Below, one piece after another: positions 52,722 through 61,765 of a stretch of DNA of 64,000 bases. The notes beneath the pieces are model-generated. The model was not told the DNA's origin. It ran no database searches and saw only the letters and a program-made list of their open reading frames with translations. Position 1 is the stretch's first letter; every line of letters begins with the position of its first letter. The position numbers and the translations under genes were made by a program. This stretch comes from an uncultured Clostridia bacterium (GTDB taxonomy: Bacteria > Bacillota > Clostridia > Oscillospirales > CAG-272): positions 1 through 64,000 of the forward strand of contig CALXUY010000005.1 in NCBI GenBank assembly GCA_944391805.1, read 5' to 3'.

Positions 52722-55115
52722 ATGAAACATAAAATCAGGATCAGAACCATATGCGCCATTGTCATTCCGGTGGTGGTTGTGGCCGCACTGACAGTCACCG
52801 GGCTGCTGCTGACGCGCGGCTCGGCGGGCGAGGCCAGCTGGACCTACAATCTCTTTACCGGTAAGCTGACCCTCTCGGGCGCCGGCACGGCCGAGGGCAA
52901 TGACTGGCTGAATCTCTGGGAGGGGAGCATCCGTTCGGTGGAAATTTCGGACGGTGTGACCTCGGTTCCCGAGCAGGCCTTTTACGGCTGTACCGCTTTG
53001 ACCGAGGTCAGCGTGGGCGGGGATGTGACGACCGTCGGCGCCGGCGCGTTTTACAACTGCACCGCACTCGAGCGCATCTCCTTCCCGCAGACCACCACGG
53101 AGATCGGCCGCATGGCCTTCTGGGGCTGTACCTCTCTCGTTGAGGTCAGCATTCCGGGCGTGCGGCGGCTGGGGGACAGCGCGTTTGAGGGGGCTTCCCG
53201 ACTGGAGATCATCGGGCTTCCCGAGAGCCTGCGGGTGCTGGGCAACCGTGCCTTTGCGGGCTGTACCTCCCTCGGCGAGGTCAGCTTTGCCGGCGCGGTC
53301 AACCGACTGGACAGCATTGGAGAGGATGTGTTCGAGGGCTGCGCCTCGCTGCAGACCGTGCGCATTCCGGTGGTGGGCGCCGGAGCCGCCGGCAAGGAGA
53401 TGGCGGAGCGGCTGGAGCTGCCCGACGGCGTTGCGGCCTTCAGCTTCCGGCTGGAGGATGGCATGGAGGAGATTTCAGCCGGCATGTTCGAGGGGGTAAC
53501 CGATCTGGAGAGCATCGTCCTGCCGGACAGCGTCACCTCGATCGGAGCGAATGCCTTCCGGAACTGCACCGCTCTGCGTGAGATTGTCCTGCCCGACGGC
53601 GTCACTTCCATCGGCGCGAGCGCTTTTGAAAACTGCACCGCTCTGGAGGGAATCACGCTTCCCGGGGAGCTGTCGACGATCGGATCGGCCGCCTTCCGGA
53701 ACTGCAGCGCGCTGCAGGGCGTTACTCTGCCGGCCCGTGTGATCGAGGTCGGCGCCAGTGCCTTTGCAGGCTGTGCGAGCCTTTCGGCTCTGCAGGTCGA
53801 GAGCAATGTCCGCTACCTGAACAGCACGGCCTTTGACGGCTGCCCGATCCGGTCGTTTACATACGGCGGAGGCGTCACGATGTTCGCCGCCTTCCGGCTT
53901 TCGGATTTCGGGCTGCTCGAAACGGTCACGCTCGGGGAGGGCATCGGCTCGGTGCCGGGCGCGCTGTTCGACGGCTGCTCCGCGCTGCGCGAGGTCATTC
54001 TGCCCTCGAGCGTCACCCGGGTGGAGGCCTATGCCTTCCGCGACTGCGTGTCGCTGGCCGCCGTCTCTCTGCCGGACGGTCTGACCTCTCTTGGCACCGG
54101 GGCGTTTGCGGGCTGCCGCTCTCTGCAGGCACTGCTTCTGCCGGACGGGGTGCGCAGCATCGGGGAGAGCCTGTGCGAGGGCTGCACCTCTCTGGCGGAG
54201 ATCCGCATTCCGGACGGCGTCACGGCCGTTCCCGCCCGCGCCTTTGCCGATTGCCGTGCGCTGAAGGCGGCGGTGCTGCCCGACAGCGTGACCACGGTTG
54301 GGGAGAGTACCTTTGCCGGCTGCACCGCGCTGGAGCAGGTTACTCTGAGCGGACAGATCACCGAGCTGCCCGAGAGCCTGTTCCGCGATACGCCGAAGCT
54401 GAGCGGCATTGCACTGCCGCAGACGCTGTATACCATTGGCGCCGGCTGTTTTGCCGGCAGTGGCCTGACCTCCATCGAGTTGCCCGACAGCGTGAATCTG
54501 ATCGGAGCCTCCGCGTTTCAGAACTGCGAGGAGCTGGCGTCCGTGCGGCTCCCGTCCGGGCTGACCGAGGTGGCGCGCTATCTGTTTGCGGGCTGCACAT
54601 CGCTGACGGCAATCACGCTTCCCGGCACCCTGCAGAGCATTGGCGACCACGCCTTTTACCGCTCCGGGCTGACATCGGTGACGGTTGACGGCGCGGTAGA
54701 GGAAATCGGGGCGTATACCTTTGCCGGCTGTGCCGCGCTGGAGCGGGTCACACTTTCGCCGGCGGTCGAAACGATCGGCGCGCATGCCTTTGAGGGCTGC
54801 GCCAGCCTGACCGGGGTGGAAATGCCCGGTGTGCGGACGATCTCCGAATACGCCTTCCGCTTCTGCACCGCCCTGCAGCGCATTGCGCTGCCCGAGAGCC
54901 TGACGGTGCTCGAAAACGACACCTTTACCGGCTGTACGGCGCTGGAGGAGGTGACGCTTGGCGCTTCGCTTACGGAAATCGAACGCTTTGCGTTTTATGA
55001 CTGCGCGGCGCTGACTACCCTGCGCTGGCGGGGTACGCAGTCGGCATGGCTGCAGGTGACCGTTGGAGAATTCAATGCGGCGCTCGAGCGCGCCGAGGTG
55101 ATTTTTCAGGCGTGA
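52722..55115 (+). CDS. BspA-like leucine-rich repeat surface protein
   Basis: 797 residues, start after CAGGAGGGTAGCGA. N-terminal membrane anchor or uncleaved signal (AIVIPVVVVAALTVTGLLL), then a short beta region, then more than 25 LRR_5-type repeats of 22-24 residues with the pattern I-x-L-P-x-x-V-x-x-I-G-x-x-A-F-x-x-C-x-x-L (for example IVLPDSVTSIGANAFRNCTA). BspA-like proteins bind host or bacterial surfaces. No C-terminal sorting signal is visible. Follows the GH31 gene by 102 bases (a GCACGGCGCCGTGC palindrome between). Confidence 0.88.
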   Translation: MKHKIRIRTICAIVIPVVVVAALTVTGLLLTRGSAGEASWTYNLFTGKLTLSGAGTAEGNDWLNLWEGSIRSVEISDGVTSVPEQAFYGCTALTEVSVGGDVTTVGAGAFYNCTALERISFPQTTTEIGRMAFWGCTSLVEVSIPGVRRLGDSAFEGASRLEIIGLPESLRVLGNRAFAGCTSLGEVSFAGAVNRLDSIGEDVFEGCASLQTVRIPVVGAGAAGKEMAERLELPDGVAAFSFRLEDGMEEISAGMFEGVTDLESIVLPDSVTSIGANAFRNCTALREIVLPDGVTSIGASAFENCTALEGITLPGELSTIGSAAFRNCSALQGVTLPARVIEVGASAFAGCASLSALQVESNVRYLNSTAFDGCPIRSFTYGGGVTMFAAFRLSDFGLLETVTLGEGIGSVPGALFDGCSALREVILPSSVTRVEAYAFRDCVSLAAVSLPDGLTSLGTGAFAGCRSLQALLLPDGVRSIGESLCEGCTSLAEIRIPDGVTAVPARAFADCRALKAAVLPDSVTTVGESTFAGCTALEQVTLSGQITELPESLFRDTPKLSGIALPQTLYTIGAGCFAGSGLTSIELPDSVNLIGASAFQNCEELASVRLPSGLTEVARYLFAGCTSLTAITLPGTLQSIGDHAFYRSGLTSVTVDGAVEEIGAYTFAGCAALERVTLSPAVETIGAHAFEGCASLTGVEMPGVRTISEYAFRFCTALQRIALPESLTVLENDTFTGCTALEEVTLGASLTEIERFAFYDCAALTTLRWRGTQSAWLQVTVGEFNAALERAEVIFQA

Positions 55116-55257
55116 AATCCGGCTTTGACACCTGTCCGGGGACGCCGGCGGGGGCTGAACGGCGAGGGGACCGGAACCACTTGCCCGACAGGCCCGCGCG
55201 CGATGCACGCCCGGTCAACCATAAAAACCATTATTGAAGAAAGAGAGGAAGAACAGA

Positions 55258-56772
55258 ATGAAAAGCAAACTGCTTGGCAAATCGCTTTGCATGCTTCTGG
55301 TGCTGGTGACGCTGCTCACCCTTGCGGCCTGCGGGGAAAAGGACCGCCCGATGGGGAACGAGACGACGCCCTCCGGAAACAACCAATCCACCGATGAGGG
55401 CGGAAGCAGCGACAGCGGCGAGACGACCGAGGAGCCGTCCCTGCTGCCCGATCCGGTGGATCTGGAGAACTACGACTTTATTGTGAATGTCAGAAGCGCC
55501 GAAACCGGTAACGGCGGCTTCCCGTGTGAGGATTTCTGGGTGGAGTCCATCAGCTCCGACCGGATTGAGACTGCGGTTTTTACGCGCAATCAGCTCATTG
55601 AGGAGACCTTCAACGTCAACATCATACAGGAGCTTTCGCAGGAGGACCAGAGGACCCAGATCCGCAACGCTTACTTCGGCGGAACCGCCTTTGAGAGCGC
55701 CATTGTGCTGGCCTCCGACGCGCTGACGCTGGCCTCCGAGAGCCTGCTCGAGGATCTGACGCAGCAAAACAACATCAACCTCGAAATGCCCTATTGGGAC
55801 GCCAACAGCGTGGAGCAGCTTTCGCTGGGCGGCAGCCTCTTCTTTGTCAGCGGCGACAGCAACATCAACACGATGGACAACGCGGTTGTCACCATCTTCA
55901 ACAAGGATCTGCTCGAGCAGTACCCCGACCTCGAGTCTCCCTACGACATGGTGGACAGCGGAAGATGGACCATGGCAAACATGATGGAAATGGCGAATAT
56001 CGTCACCGTTGACCTCAACAGCGACGGAGCCATTACCACCGCCGACCAGGTTGGCTATTATTCCTATGCCGCCTCGGGTACCTACTACTATTACGCGGCA
56101 GGCTCGCGTGTAAGCACCAACGATGAAACCGGCTACCCCGTGATCACCGCCGGCGAGACCGTGACCCGGAATGTGGTGGATTATCTGTTCAGAATTCTCA
56201 ACCCCGCGCAGAACCCCAACACCGTCAGAGGCGCCAGCGCCGAACGGCAGGACATGTTTGAGACCAACCGTGTGCTGTTTACCGATATGACGCTGTGGGA
56301 TGTGCGCAAGCAGATCCGGCCGCTGAACATCGACTACGGCATTGTGCCGCCTCCGATGTACAGCGAGGCACAGGACCGCTACTACTCGTTGGTGTACTTC
56401 CAGGATTGCGTGCACCTCTGGACGCTCCCCAAGACCTATACCGACAAGGACAAGGCAGCCCTGATGATGGAGGTGTTTGCCGCCTATTCCACCGACACCA
56501 CGATGAACGCCTATTACAACGATGTGCTGAGCTACTATGCGGCAAGAGACCCCAAGTCGATTGAAATGCTGGACATTGTGAGAAACTCCCAGACCTATGA
56601 CATCGCGCTGGGCTACGATTGGGGCGGATTTATGATTTTCCTGCGCAACATCAGCAATCCGGACTTTGCCAACAGCTATGCCAGCAAGTGTGAGAATGAC
56701 ATCGCACGCGCCACCGAGCAGATGAATCAGGTGCTGGAGGCCTTCAAGAACCCGACCGAACCAACAGAATAG
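55258..56772 (+). CDS. Extracellular sugar-binding lipoprotein (orphan)
   Basis: 504 residues from ATG at 55258 after AGAGAGGAAGAACAGA. Lipobox TLAAC. The mature part has the layout of large solute-binding proteins of ABC sugar importers (linker rich in Ser/Asp/Glu, then FIVNVRSAETG..., ELSQEDQRTQIRNAYF, PYWDANSVEQLSLGG, DKDKAALMMEVFAAYS). No permease or ATPase gene is nearby. It may feed a shared transporter or act as a sensor component. Confidence 0.75.
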   Translation: MKSKLLGKSLCMLLVLVTLLTLAACGEKDRPMGNETTPSGNNQSTDEGGSSDSGETTEEPSLLPDPVDLENYDFIVNVRSAETGNGGFPCEDFWVESISSDRIETAVFTRNQLIEETFNVNIIQELSQEDQRTQIRNAYFGGTAFESAIVLASDALTLASESLLEDLTQQNNINLEMPYWDANSVEQLSLGGSLFFVSGDSNINTMDNAVVTIFNKDLLEQYPDLESPYDMVDSGRWTMANMMEMANIVTVDLNSDGAITTADQVGYYSYAASGTYYYYAAGSRVSTNDETGYPVITAGETVTRNVVDYLFRILNPAQNPNTVRGASAERQDMFETNRVLFTDMTLWDVRKQIRPLNIDYGIVPPPMYSEAQDRYYSLVYFQDCVHLWTLPKTYTDKDKAALMMEVFAAYSTDTTMNAYYNDVLSYYAARDPKSIEMLDIVRNSQTYDIALGYDWGGFMIFLRNISNPDFANSYASKCENDIARATEQMNQVLEAFKNPTEPTE

Positions 56773-56996
56773 CACGCCCACCGGCGCGCGGCAGAACCTG
56801 TCGCGCGCCATACGGGTAAGGGCGGCTTTGCGGCCGGCATACGGTTTTATGAATCCCATGAGCCGTTTGTGCACACGGCCGAAGGTATAAACGCCGGCGC
56901 CGGAGGCTGCCCGGGAAAATATCAGGAATCCGCCTTGCATGTGAAAATCGCATGTAACGGAGACAATAAAACAATATGAAAAGGAGAGACAAAAAA

Positions 56997-59969
56997 ATGA
57001 AACACACGACCTCCCGGCTCATCGCCCTTGTCCTTGCGGTTCTCCTGACCCTGCCGCTGGCCTTGTTCAGTGGAGTCGCGGCCATGCCCGACGACTACAC
57101 CTACATCTGCCAGCCCGAGGATTTTGAGAGCTACGAGGCAGGCGCGTCGCTTGTTACGGACGACTTCAACGGCATTCCTCCCGAGTACAGTGTGGTCGAA
57201 GAGGATGGAAACACCTTCTTCCGCCTGCCGGACACCGAGGCCAACGACGACAAGGCGCTGATTCTCAAGTGCCAGGGAACCTCCAGCATTTCCACCAAGC
57301 TGGTGTTTGAGGGCAGCTACCGCTACAGCCACAAAGCTGCCGCCGACGGGGAGGGGCAGTTCATCTGCCAGCTCCGCGATGTTGAGGGCGGCTGGTATAC
57401 CCTGCTGCGCATCAAGACCTACGACGGCTCGGTTTCGGTGCAAAAGGGCAACACCAGCGAGTATCAATTCCTCAACTACAAGCTGAATCCCGGCGAATGG
57501 TACCACATTGTGTCGGTGTTCGACCCTGCCGAGGCAACGGTGGATGTTTACATCAACGGTGCGCTTGCAGGCGAGGGGCTGACCTTTGGCATACAGAATT
57601 TTATGCTGGGAACCAACCAGTTTATTGCCTGCAAAACCGGTAAGGGCAATGTTCCTGCGTCCAACCCGGTTTCGATGGATTTTGACAACGGCTGCATCTA
57701 CGAGATGCCCGATGAAGTCAGCGTCACGGTGGACGGCAAGGCCACAACCATGGCCTTCGGCGCAATGGTGGACCTCTCGCGCGAGGGATATTTGCTGACC
57801 AAGGCCGAGGTCACCTGCAACGGCGTGACCCGCGTCACCGCCAACACGCAGGTGCCGGTTCTGGGCGACACCGTCATCACAACCTCCTATGTCGAATCCA
57901 GCTTCGATTACCTCAGCTATGTGGATTTTGAAACCGTAGGCACCGGCACGCCCAGTCTTTCGGGCTGGTTTACGCAAACCCCTTCCACCGGCTATGAGGT
58001 GAAGGCGGAGAACGGCAACCAATATGTCACGATGTCTCTGGGTGCCAAGGACGATGCCTTTATCGTCAACAACCCCGCCACCAAGGCCGAGAACGGCAGG
58101 CTGGTGATCGAGGTGAGCTACCGCTACCATGCGCAGACCGGCGCCGCCTCCGACGGGGCCGACCAGTGGATCTGTCAGCTCCGCCCCAACTGGACCAGTC
58201 TGGTGCGCATCAAGAGCTACAATGGCGACGTGTTTGTCGGCACCGGCAGCCCAACCTTCCGTCTTTCGCCCGACGTCTGGTATCATCTGACCATGGTGGT
58301 GGACCCCGCCAACGATACGGTTGACCTTTATGTCAACGGCGAGCTGAAGGTGGAGGGCGCCAAGCTCTCGGGCGACATTCAGGACCTGTCCGCCGGACAG
58401 CTCATCATCGCCAAGGTGAGCAGCAGCGCCACGGCCGGCGCCACGCTGGATGTGGACAACATCAGGCTTTATTATGTGCCCGAGACGGTCAGCGTGACCG
58501 TGGACGGCCAGACCACACAGATGGAATTCGGCGCAATGGTGAATCTTGCGCGCGAGGGATACCTGCTGACAAAGGCCACGGTGACTTGCGGCGGCACAAC
58601 CCGGATCACCACCGACACGCAGATTCCCGCCATTGGGGATCTTGTAATTGAAACCTCCTATCTGCGGACCAACACCGATTACCTCAATTATGTGGACTTT
58701 GAGGCGGTGGAACCCGGTACCCCGGACCTCTCGGCTTGGTTCACGCAAACGCCCACAGCCGGCTATGAGGTGAAGGAGGAGGACGGAAATCAGTATGTTT
58801 CCATGCCGCTCGGCACCTATGACGACGCCTTTATTCTCAACAACCCCGCCACCAGCGCGGAGAGCGGCAAGCTGGTGATTGAGTTGAGCTATCGCTACCA
58901 CAGCCAGAGCAACTCCAATGCCGGAGACTGGGTCTGCCAGCTCCGCCCGAGCTGGACCAATCTGGTGCGCATCAAGAGCTATAACGGAGCGGTGTTCCTC
59001 TGCGATACCAATACCGAGAGCTTCCGCCTTGCGGCCGACGTCTGGAACTACCTGACAATGGTAGTGGATCCCGAAACCGACACGCTGGACATCTATCTCA
59101 ACGGCGAGCTGATGGCCGAGAACCAGAGACTGGGCGGCAACACAGAGGCAGGAAAGGATATTGAAAATCTCTCCGCCGGTCAGGTTATTATCGCCAAGGT
59201 GGCCAGCAGAAACGAAACTGACGTTTCGCTGGACATCGACAACATCCGGTTCTACTATGCGCAGGAGTGCACCGTGACGGTGGACGGAAGCGAGCAGAAG
59301 GTGGAGCTGGGCGGCACCGTGACGCTGGAAGACGATGTGGCATTTGCCATCGTTACCGACCAGAACGGCTCCAGTGTGAACACAAGCGGCAGCATCCGCA
59401 TCCTGGGCGATACCAGCATTATCACATCCAACAATGTGATTTACACCATGCCGGGCGCGTCGATCCGCACCGGAACGCCCACCGGCCTGCGCTTCCAGAC
59501 CGTGCTGCACCAGGGAGCCATCGATGCGCTGCTGGCCGCCGGAAATGTCTCCGATATCCGCGTCGGCACGCTGATTGCGCCCACACAGTACGTGCAGCAG
59601 GCGGGTGCCTTTACCAAAGAGGCGCTGGAGGCCGAGGGCTTTGCCGTGCCCTATCTGGATGTGCAGGCCACGGTTGGCGAGTGGTTTGCCACCTATGAGG
59701 GCGGTATGTACAGCATTGCCGGCAGCATTGCAAATATCAAGGAGAACCACTATAATCTCCGGTTCTCGGGCATGGGATACATCGAAATCACTCTGACAAG
59801 CGGGGAAACGATCACGCTTTACAGTCAGTATTCCGAGGCCGACCATTCGAGAAGTGTGGCGGAGGTGGCCGCGGCGGCTCTGGCAGACCCGGACAACGGT
59901 CTGACCGAGGAGCAGCTTGCACAGATCAAAGTATTTGCGGACGCATACATTGCGCCCGAAGGAAACTGA
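56997..59969 (+). CDS. Exported triple LamG-like repeat protein
   Basis: 990 residues from ATG at 56997 after AAAAGGAGAGACAAA. Signal peptide ending near FSGVAA. Three repeats of about 260 residues, each a concanavalin-like sandwich with YRY-x-x-K/H...WICQLRP..LVRIKSYNG and WYHLTMVVDP..DLYVNGEL strands, and each followed by a linker of the type VTVDGKATTMAFGAMV. A distinct C-terminal domain (about 820-990, RTGTPTGLRFQTVLHQG) is also seen at the end of other Clostridia surface glycosidases. Probably binds carbohydrate. A GGCGCGCGGCA hairpin lies upstream (about 56782-56810). Confidence 0.75.
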   Translation: MKHTTSRLIALVLAVLLTLPLALFSGVAAMPDDYTYICQPEDFESYEAGASLVTDDFNGIPPEYSVVEEDGNTFFRLPDTEANDDKALILKCQGTSSISTKLVFEGSYRYSHKAAADGEGQFICQLRDVEGGWYTLLRIKTYDGSVSVQKGNTSEYQFLNYKLNPGEWYHIVSVFDPAEATVDVYINGALAGEGLTFGIQNFMLGTNQFIACKTGKGNVPASNPVSMDFDNGCIYEMPDEVSVTVDGKATTMAFGAMVDLSREGYLLTKAEVTCNGVTRVTANTQVPVLGDTVITTSYVESSFDYLSYVDFETVGTGTPSLSGWFTQTPSTGYEVKAENGNQYVTMSLGAKDDAFIVNNPATKAENGRLVIEVSYRYHAQTGAASDGADQWICQLRPNWTSLVRIKSYNGDVFVGTGSPTFRLSPDVWYHLTMVVDPANDTVDLYVNGELKVEGAKLSGDIQDLSAGQLIIAKVSSSATAGATLDVDNIRLYYVPETVSVTVDGQTTQMEFGAMVNLAREGYLLTKATVTCGGTTRITTDTQIPAIGDLVIETSYLRTNTDYLNYVDFEAVEPGTPDLSAWFTQTPTAGYEVKEEDGNQYVSMPLGTYDDAFILNNPATSAESGKLVIELSYRYHSQSNSNAGDWVCQLRPSWTNLVRIKSYNGAVFLCDTNTESFRLAADVWNYLTMVVDPETDTLDIYLNGELMAENQRLGGNTEAGKDIENLSAGQVIIAKVASRNETDVSLDIDNIRFYYAQECTVTVDGSEQKVELGGTVTLEDDVAFAIVTDQNGSSVNTSGSIRILGDTSIITSNNVIYTMPGASIRTGTPTGLRFQTVLHQGAIDALLAAGNVSDIRVGTLIAPTQYVQQAGAFTKEALEAEGFAVPYLDVQATVGEWFATYEGGMYSIAGSIANIKENHYNLRFSGMGYIEITLTSGETITLYSQYSEADHSRSVAEVAAAALADPDNGLTEEQLAQIKVFADAYIAPEGN

Positions 59970-59986
59970 ATCAGGAGGATACAGCG

Positions 59987-60106
59987 ATGAAAAAGACTTA
60001 TGAGCCTGCAAGACTGACGGTGACGGTTGTCACCGGGCCGGACATCGTTTGCGCATCGGATCCCTGGCTTTCCGAGCCGGACGAGTGGGGAGACCTGAGC
60101 ATCTGA
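59987..60106 (+). CDS. 39-residue acidic peptide coupled to the LamG protein
   Basis: ATG at 59987 after a strong AGGAGGAT, 17 bases behind the LamG stop. The sequence starts MKKTYEPARLTVTVVTGPDI and ends VCASDPWLSEPDEWGDLSI (one Cys; net acidic C-terminus). I recall similar short K-K-x-Y-x-x-P-x-L-x-V peptides with a D-I-V/I-C-A-S core behind exported proteins of Clostridia, but no function is known to me. A terminator follows at once, so it is the last gene of the unit. Too short for most gene finders. Confidence 0.6.
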   Translation: MKKTYEPARLTVTVVTGPDIVCASDPWLSEPDEWGDLSI

Positions 60107-60124
60107 ACAGGCACTCCGTAACTG

Positions 60125-60157
60125 GGCCGTGGCCGCTGCACTGCAGCGGCCACGGCC
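60125..60157 (+). terminator. Terminator of the LamG/peptide operon
   Basis: GGCCGTGGCCGCTGCA pairs perfectly with TGCAGCGGCCACGGCC around one base, followed by GTTTTG. Confidence 0.85.
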
Positions 60158-60231
60158 GTTTTGTTCCTATGGCAAAACCGGTGCCGGTTTTTGCGGCGGA
60201 TGCGGGTATCCGCGGATTGCTGCTATGGCGG

Positions 60232-60260
60232 TTGACAAATCCGCATATCGCGCATATGCT
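60232..60260 (+). promoter_or_regulatory. Promoter of the vWA gene
   Basis: TTGACA (60232-60237), 17-base spacer, TATGCT (60255-60260); the ATG is 40 bases downstream. Confidence 0.7.
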
Positions 60261-60300
60261 GTACAGAGCCTAACCACACAGGGTCAGAAAGGAACAGAAT

Positions 60301-61677
60301 ATGGGAATTACAGCATCCAATAAAACCGTAAATGCCACACAGATTGAATGCGGAGGAACCTTTCAGGTCACTCTTGCGCTGACAGCCGAGCCGGATATCG
60401 TCACCAACCCCGTTGATATTGTGCTGATCCTCGACCGCTCGGGCAGTATGTCGGGCAGTCCGCTCGCCAATCTCAAAAACGGAGCCAATAAGTTTATCGA
60501 TATCATTTATCAGGGCTCGGGCGGTACCGATGGGCAAATCGGCAACGGCAGCCGCATCGGCATTGTCAGCTTTGCAACCGAGGCTACTCAGAATACCCAG
60601 CTCATCACCTCGGTTGCCGATCTCCATGCAGCGGTCAACAGCCTGTCCGCAGGAGGCAGCACCAACCATGCCGACGCGTTTGAAAAGGCGCTTGACCTGT
60701 TCGACTCGGATTCCACACACGGCAAAATCTTTGTCATGTTTACCGACGGCGTAACCACCGAGGGGGGAGATCCCACACCGGTTGCAATGCAGGCCAAATC
60801 CGAGGGGGTCATTATCTATTGCATCGGACTTCAGGGCAGAGGGGGGCTGGATGAGCAGGCGCTGAACGATTGGTCGAGCGATCCGGATTCGGCCTATGTG
60901 CTCATCACGCCCGATGACGCCGAGCTGGAGCAGGTGTTTGAGGATCTGGCAAAGAACATTGCCAAGCCGGGAGCCACCGACATCGTCATCAACGAGCGGG
61001 TTGCGTCCTGCTTCCGTATCCTCTCCATTCTGGCGCCCAGCAAGGGGAGCGCCAATCTGGTGGACGCCAACTCGCTGCAATGGACCATCGATGAGCTCGG
61101 CGTGACCGACAGTGAGGCGGCAACGCTGACCTTCACGGTACAGCACGTGGGAAGCTGCTCGGGGGAAGTTGAGGTCAACGAGGAGGTCGAATACAGTGAT
61201 AACGAGGGCAATGTGGTGAGTTTTCCGTCCCCGTCCGTAGAGGTGGATTGCGATGTGGACGTGGTTGGCGAGCCTTGCCCGGAGCCGGTTGATCTGAGCA
61301 TTTCCGGCTGTGAGGACAGCATCGACTTTGACGCGGGCGCGTTTGCCATGGGGTCGCTCGGCCGTATGGTGCAGTTGAACGTGACGGTTCGCAGCGTTTG
61401 CCCCAACCGCAGGGTGGCGCTGGCCGTGATCCTGAGCGAGGTAGACGACAATGGCAACGAATGCCAGCGGGGCATCAAATTCTTTACGATCCCCGCGCAT
61501 ACCAGAGGCGGCTGCCAGGACGTCACGGTGCGCTGCATCAAGTTTGTTCTGCCCGAGGACGCCGATGGGGCCAGCACATGCGGCTCCGGCGGACTTTGCC
61601 GGCAGAGAAATCTCCGGGTGCGCATGATCGCCAACTATATCGACAGTGGATTTGTCTGCTGCGACGGGACGGATTGA
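60301..61677 (+). CDS. von Willebrand A protein, leaderless and Cys-rich
   Basis: 458 residues. vWA domain (about 40-215) with MIDAS motif DRSGSMSGS, a Thr in the second loop, and FTDGVTT. Flanked by an N-terminal beta region (NATQIECGGTFQVTLALTAE) and two C-terminal beta domains with about 20 cysteines in all (GSCSGEVEV, SGCEDSIDF, RGGCQDVTVRC, CGSGGLCRQR, FVCCDGTD). No signal peptide or membrane segment is visible. A cytoplasmic or spore-coat role, or export by another route, are options. Stands alone between promoter and terminator. Confidence 0.75.
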   Translation: MGITASNKTVNATQIECGGTFQVTLALTAEPDIVTNPVDIVLILDRSGSMSGSPLANLKNGANKFIDIIYQGSGGTDGQIGNGSRIGIVSFATEATQNTQLITSVADLHAAVNSLSAGGSTNHADAFEKALDLFDSDSTHGKIFVMFTDGVTTEGGDPTPVAMQAKSEGVIIYCIGLQGRGGLDEQALNDWSSDPDSAYVLITPDDAELEQVFEDLAKNIAKPGATDIVINERVASCFRILSILAPSKGSANLVDANSLQWTIDELGVTDSEAATLTFTVQHVGSCSGEVEVNEEVEYSDNEGNVVSFPSPSVEVDCDVDVVGEPCPEPVDLSISGCEDSIDFDAGAFAMGSLGRMVQLNVTVRSVCPNRRVALAVILSEVDDNGNECQRGIKFFTIPAHTRGGCQDVTVRCIKFVLPEDADGASTCGSGGLCRQRNLRVRMIANYIDSGFVCCDGTD

Positions 61678-61696
61678 CCGACTGTCAGGACAGAAA

Positions 61697-61745
61697 ACAA
61701 CAGCGGCAGGCGCGCCGAATGGTGCGCCTGCCGCTGTTGTTTTTC
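61697..61745. terminator. Bidirectional terminator
   Basis: ACAACAGCGGCAGGCGC pairs with GCGCCTGCCGCTGTTGT, followed by TTTTT. Separates the vWA gene from the convergent phosphoesterase gene. Confidence 0.85.
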
Positions 61746-61765
61746 CCAGCTATAACCGGGGAAAA

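Noticed and set aside
52722-55115. Regular repeats in the LRR gene as a CRISPR array
   Set aside because: The repeats are coding (22-24 residue leucine-rich units) and diverge at synonymous sites; no constant repeat-spacer pattern.
56922-60011. 1029-residue minus-strand frame over the LamG protein gene
   Set aside because: Antisense of a threefold-repeated gene, so it shows repeats too; no ribosome site or leader.
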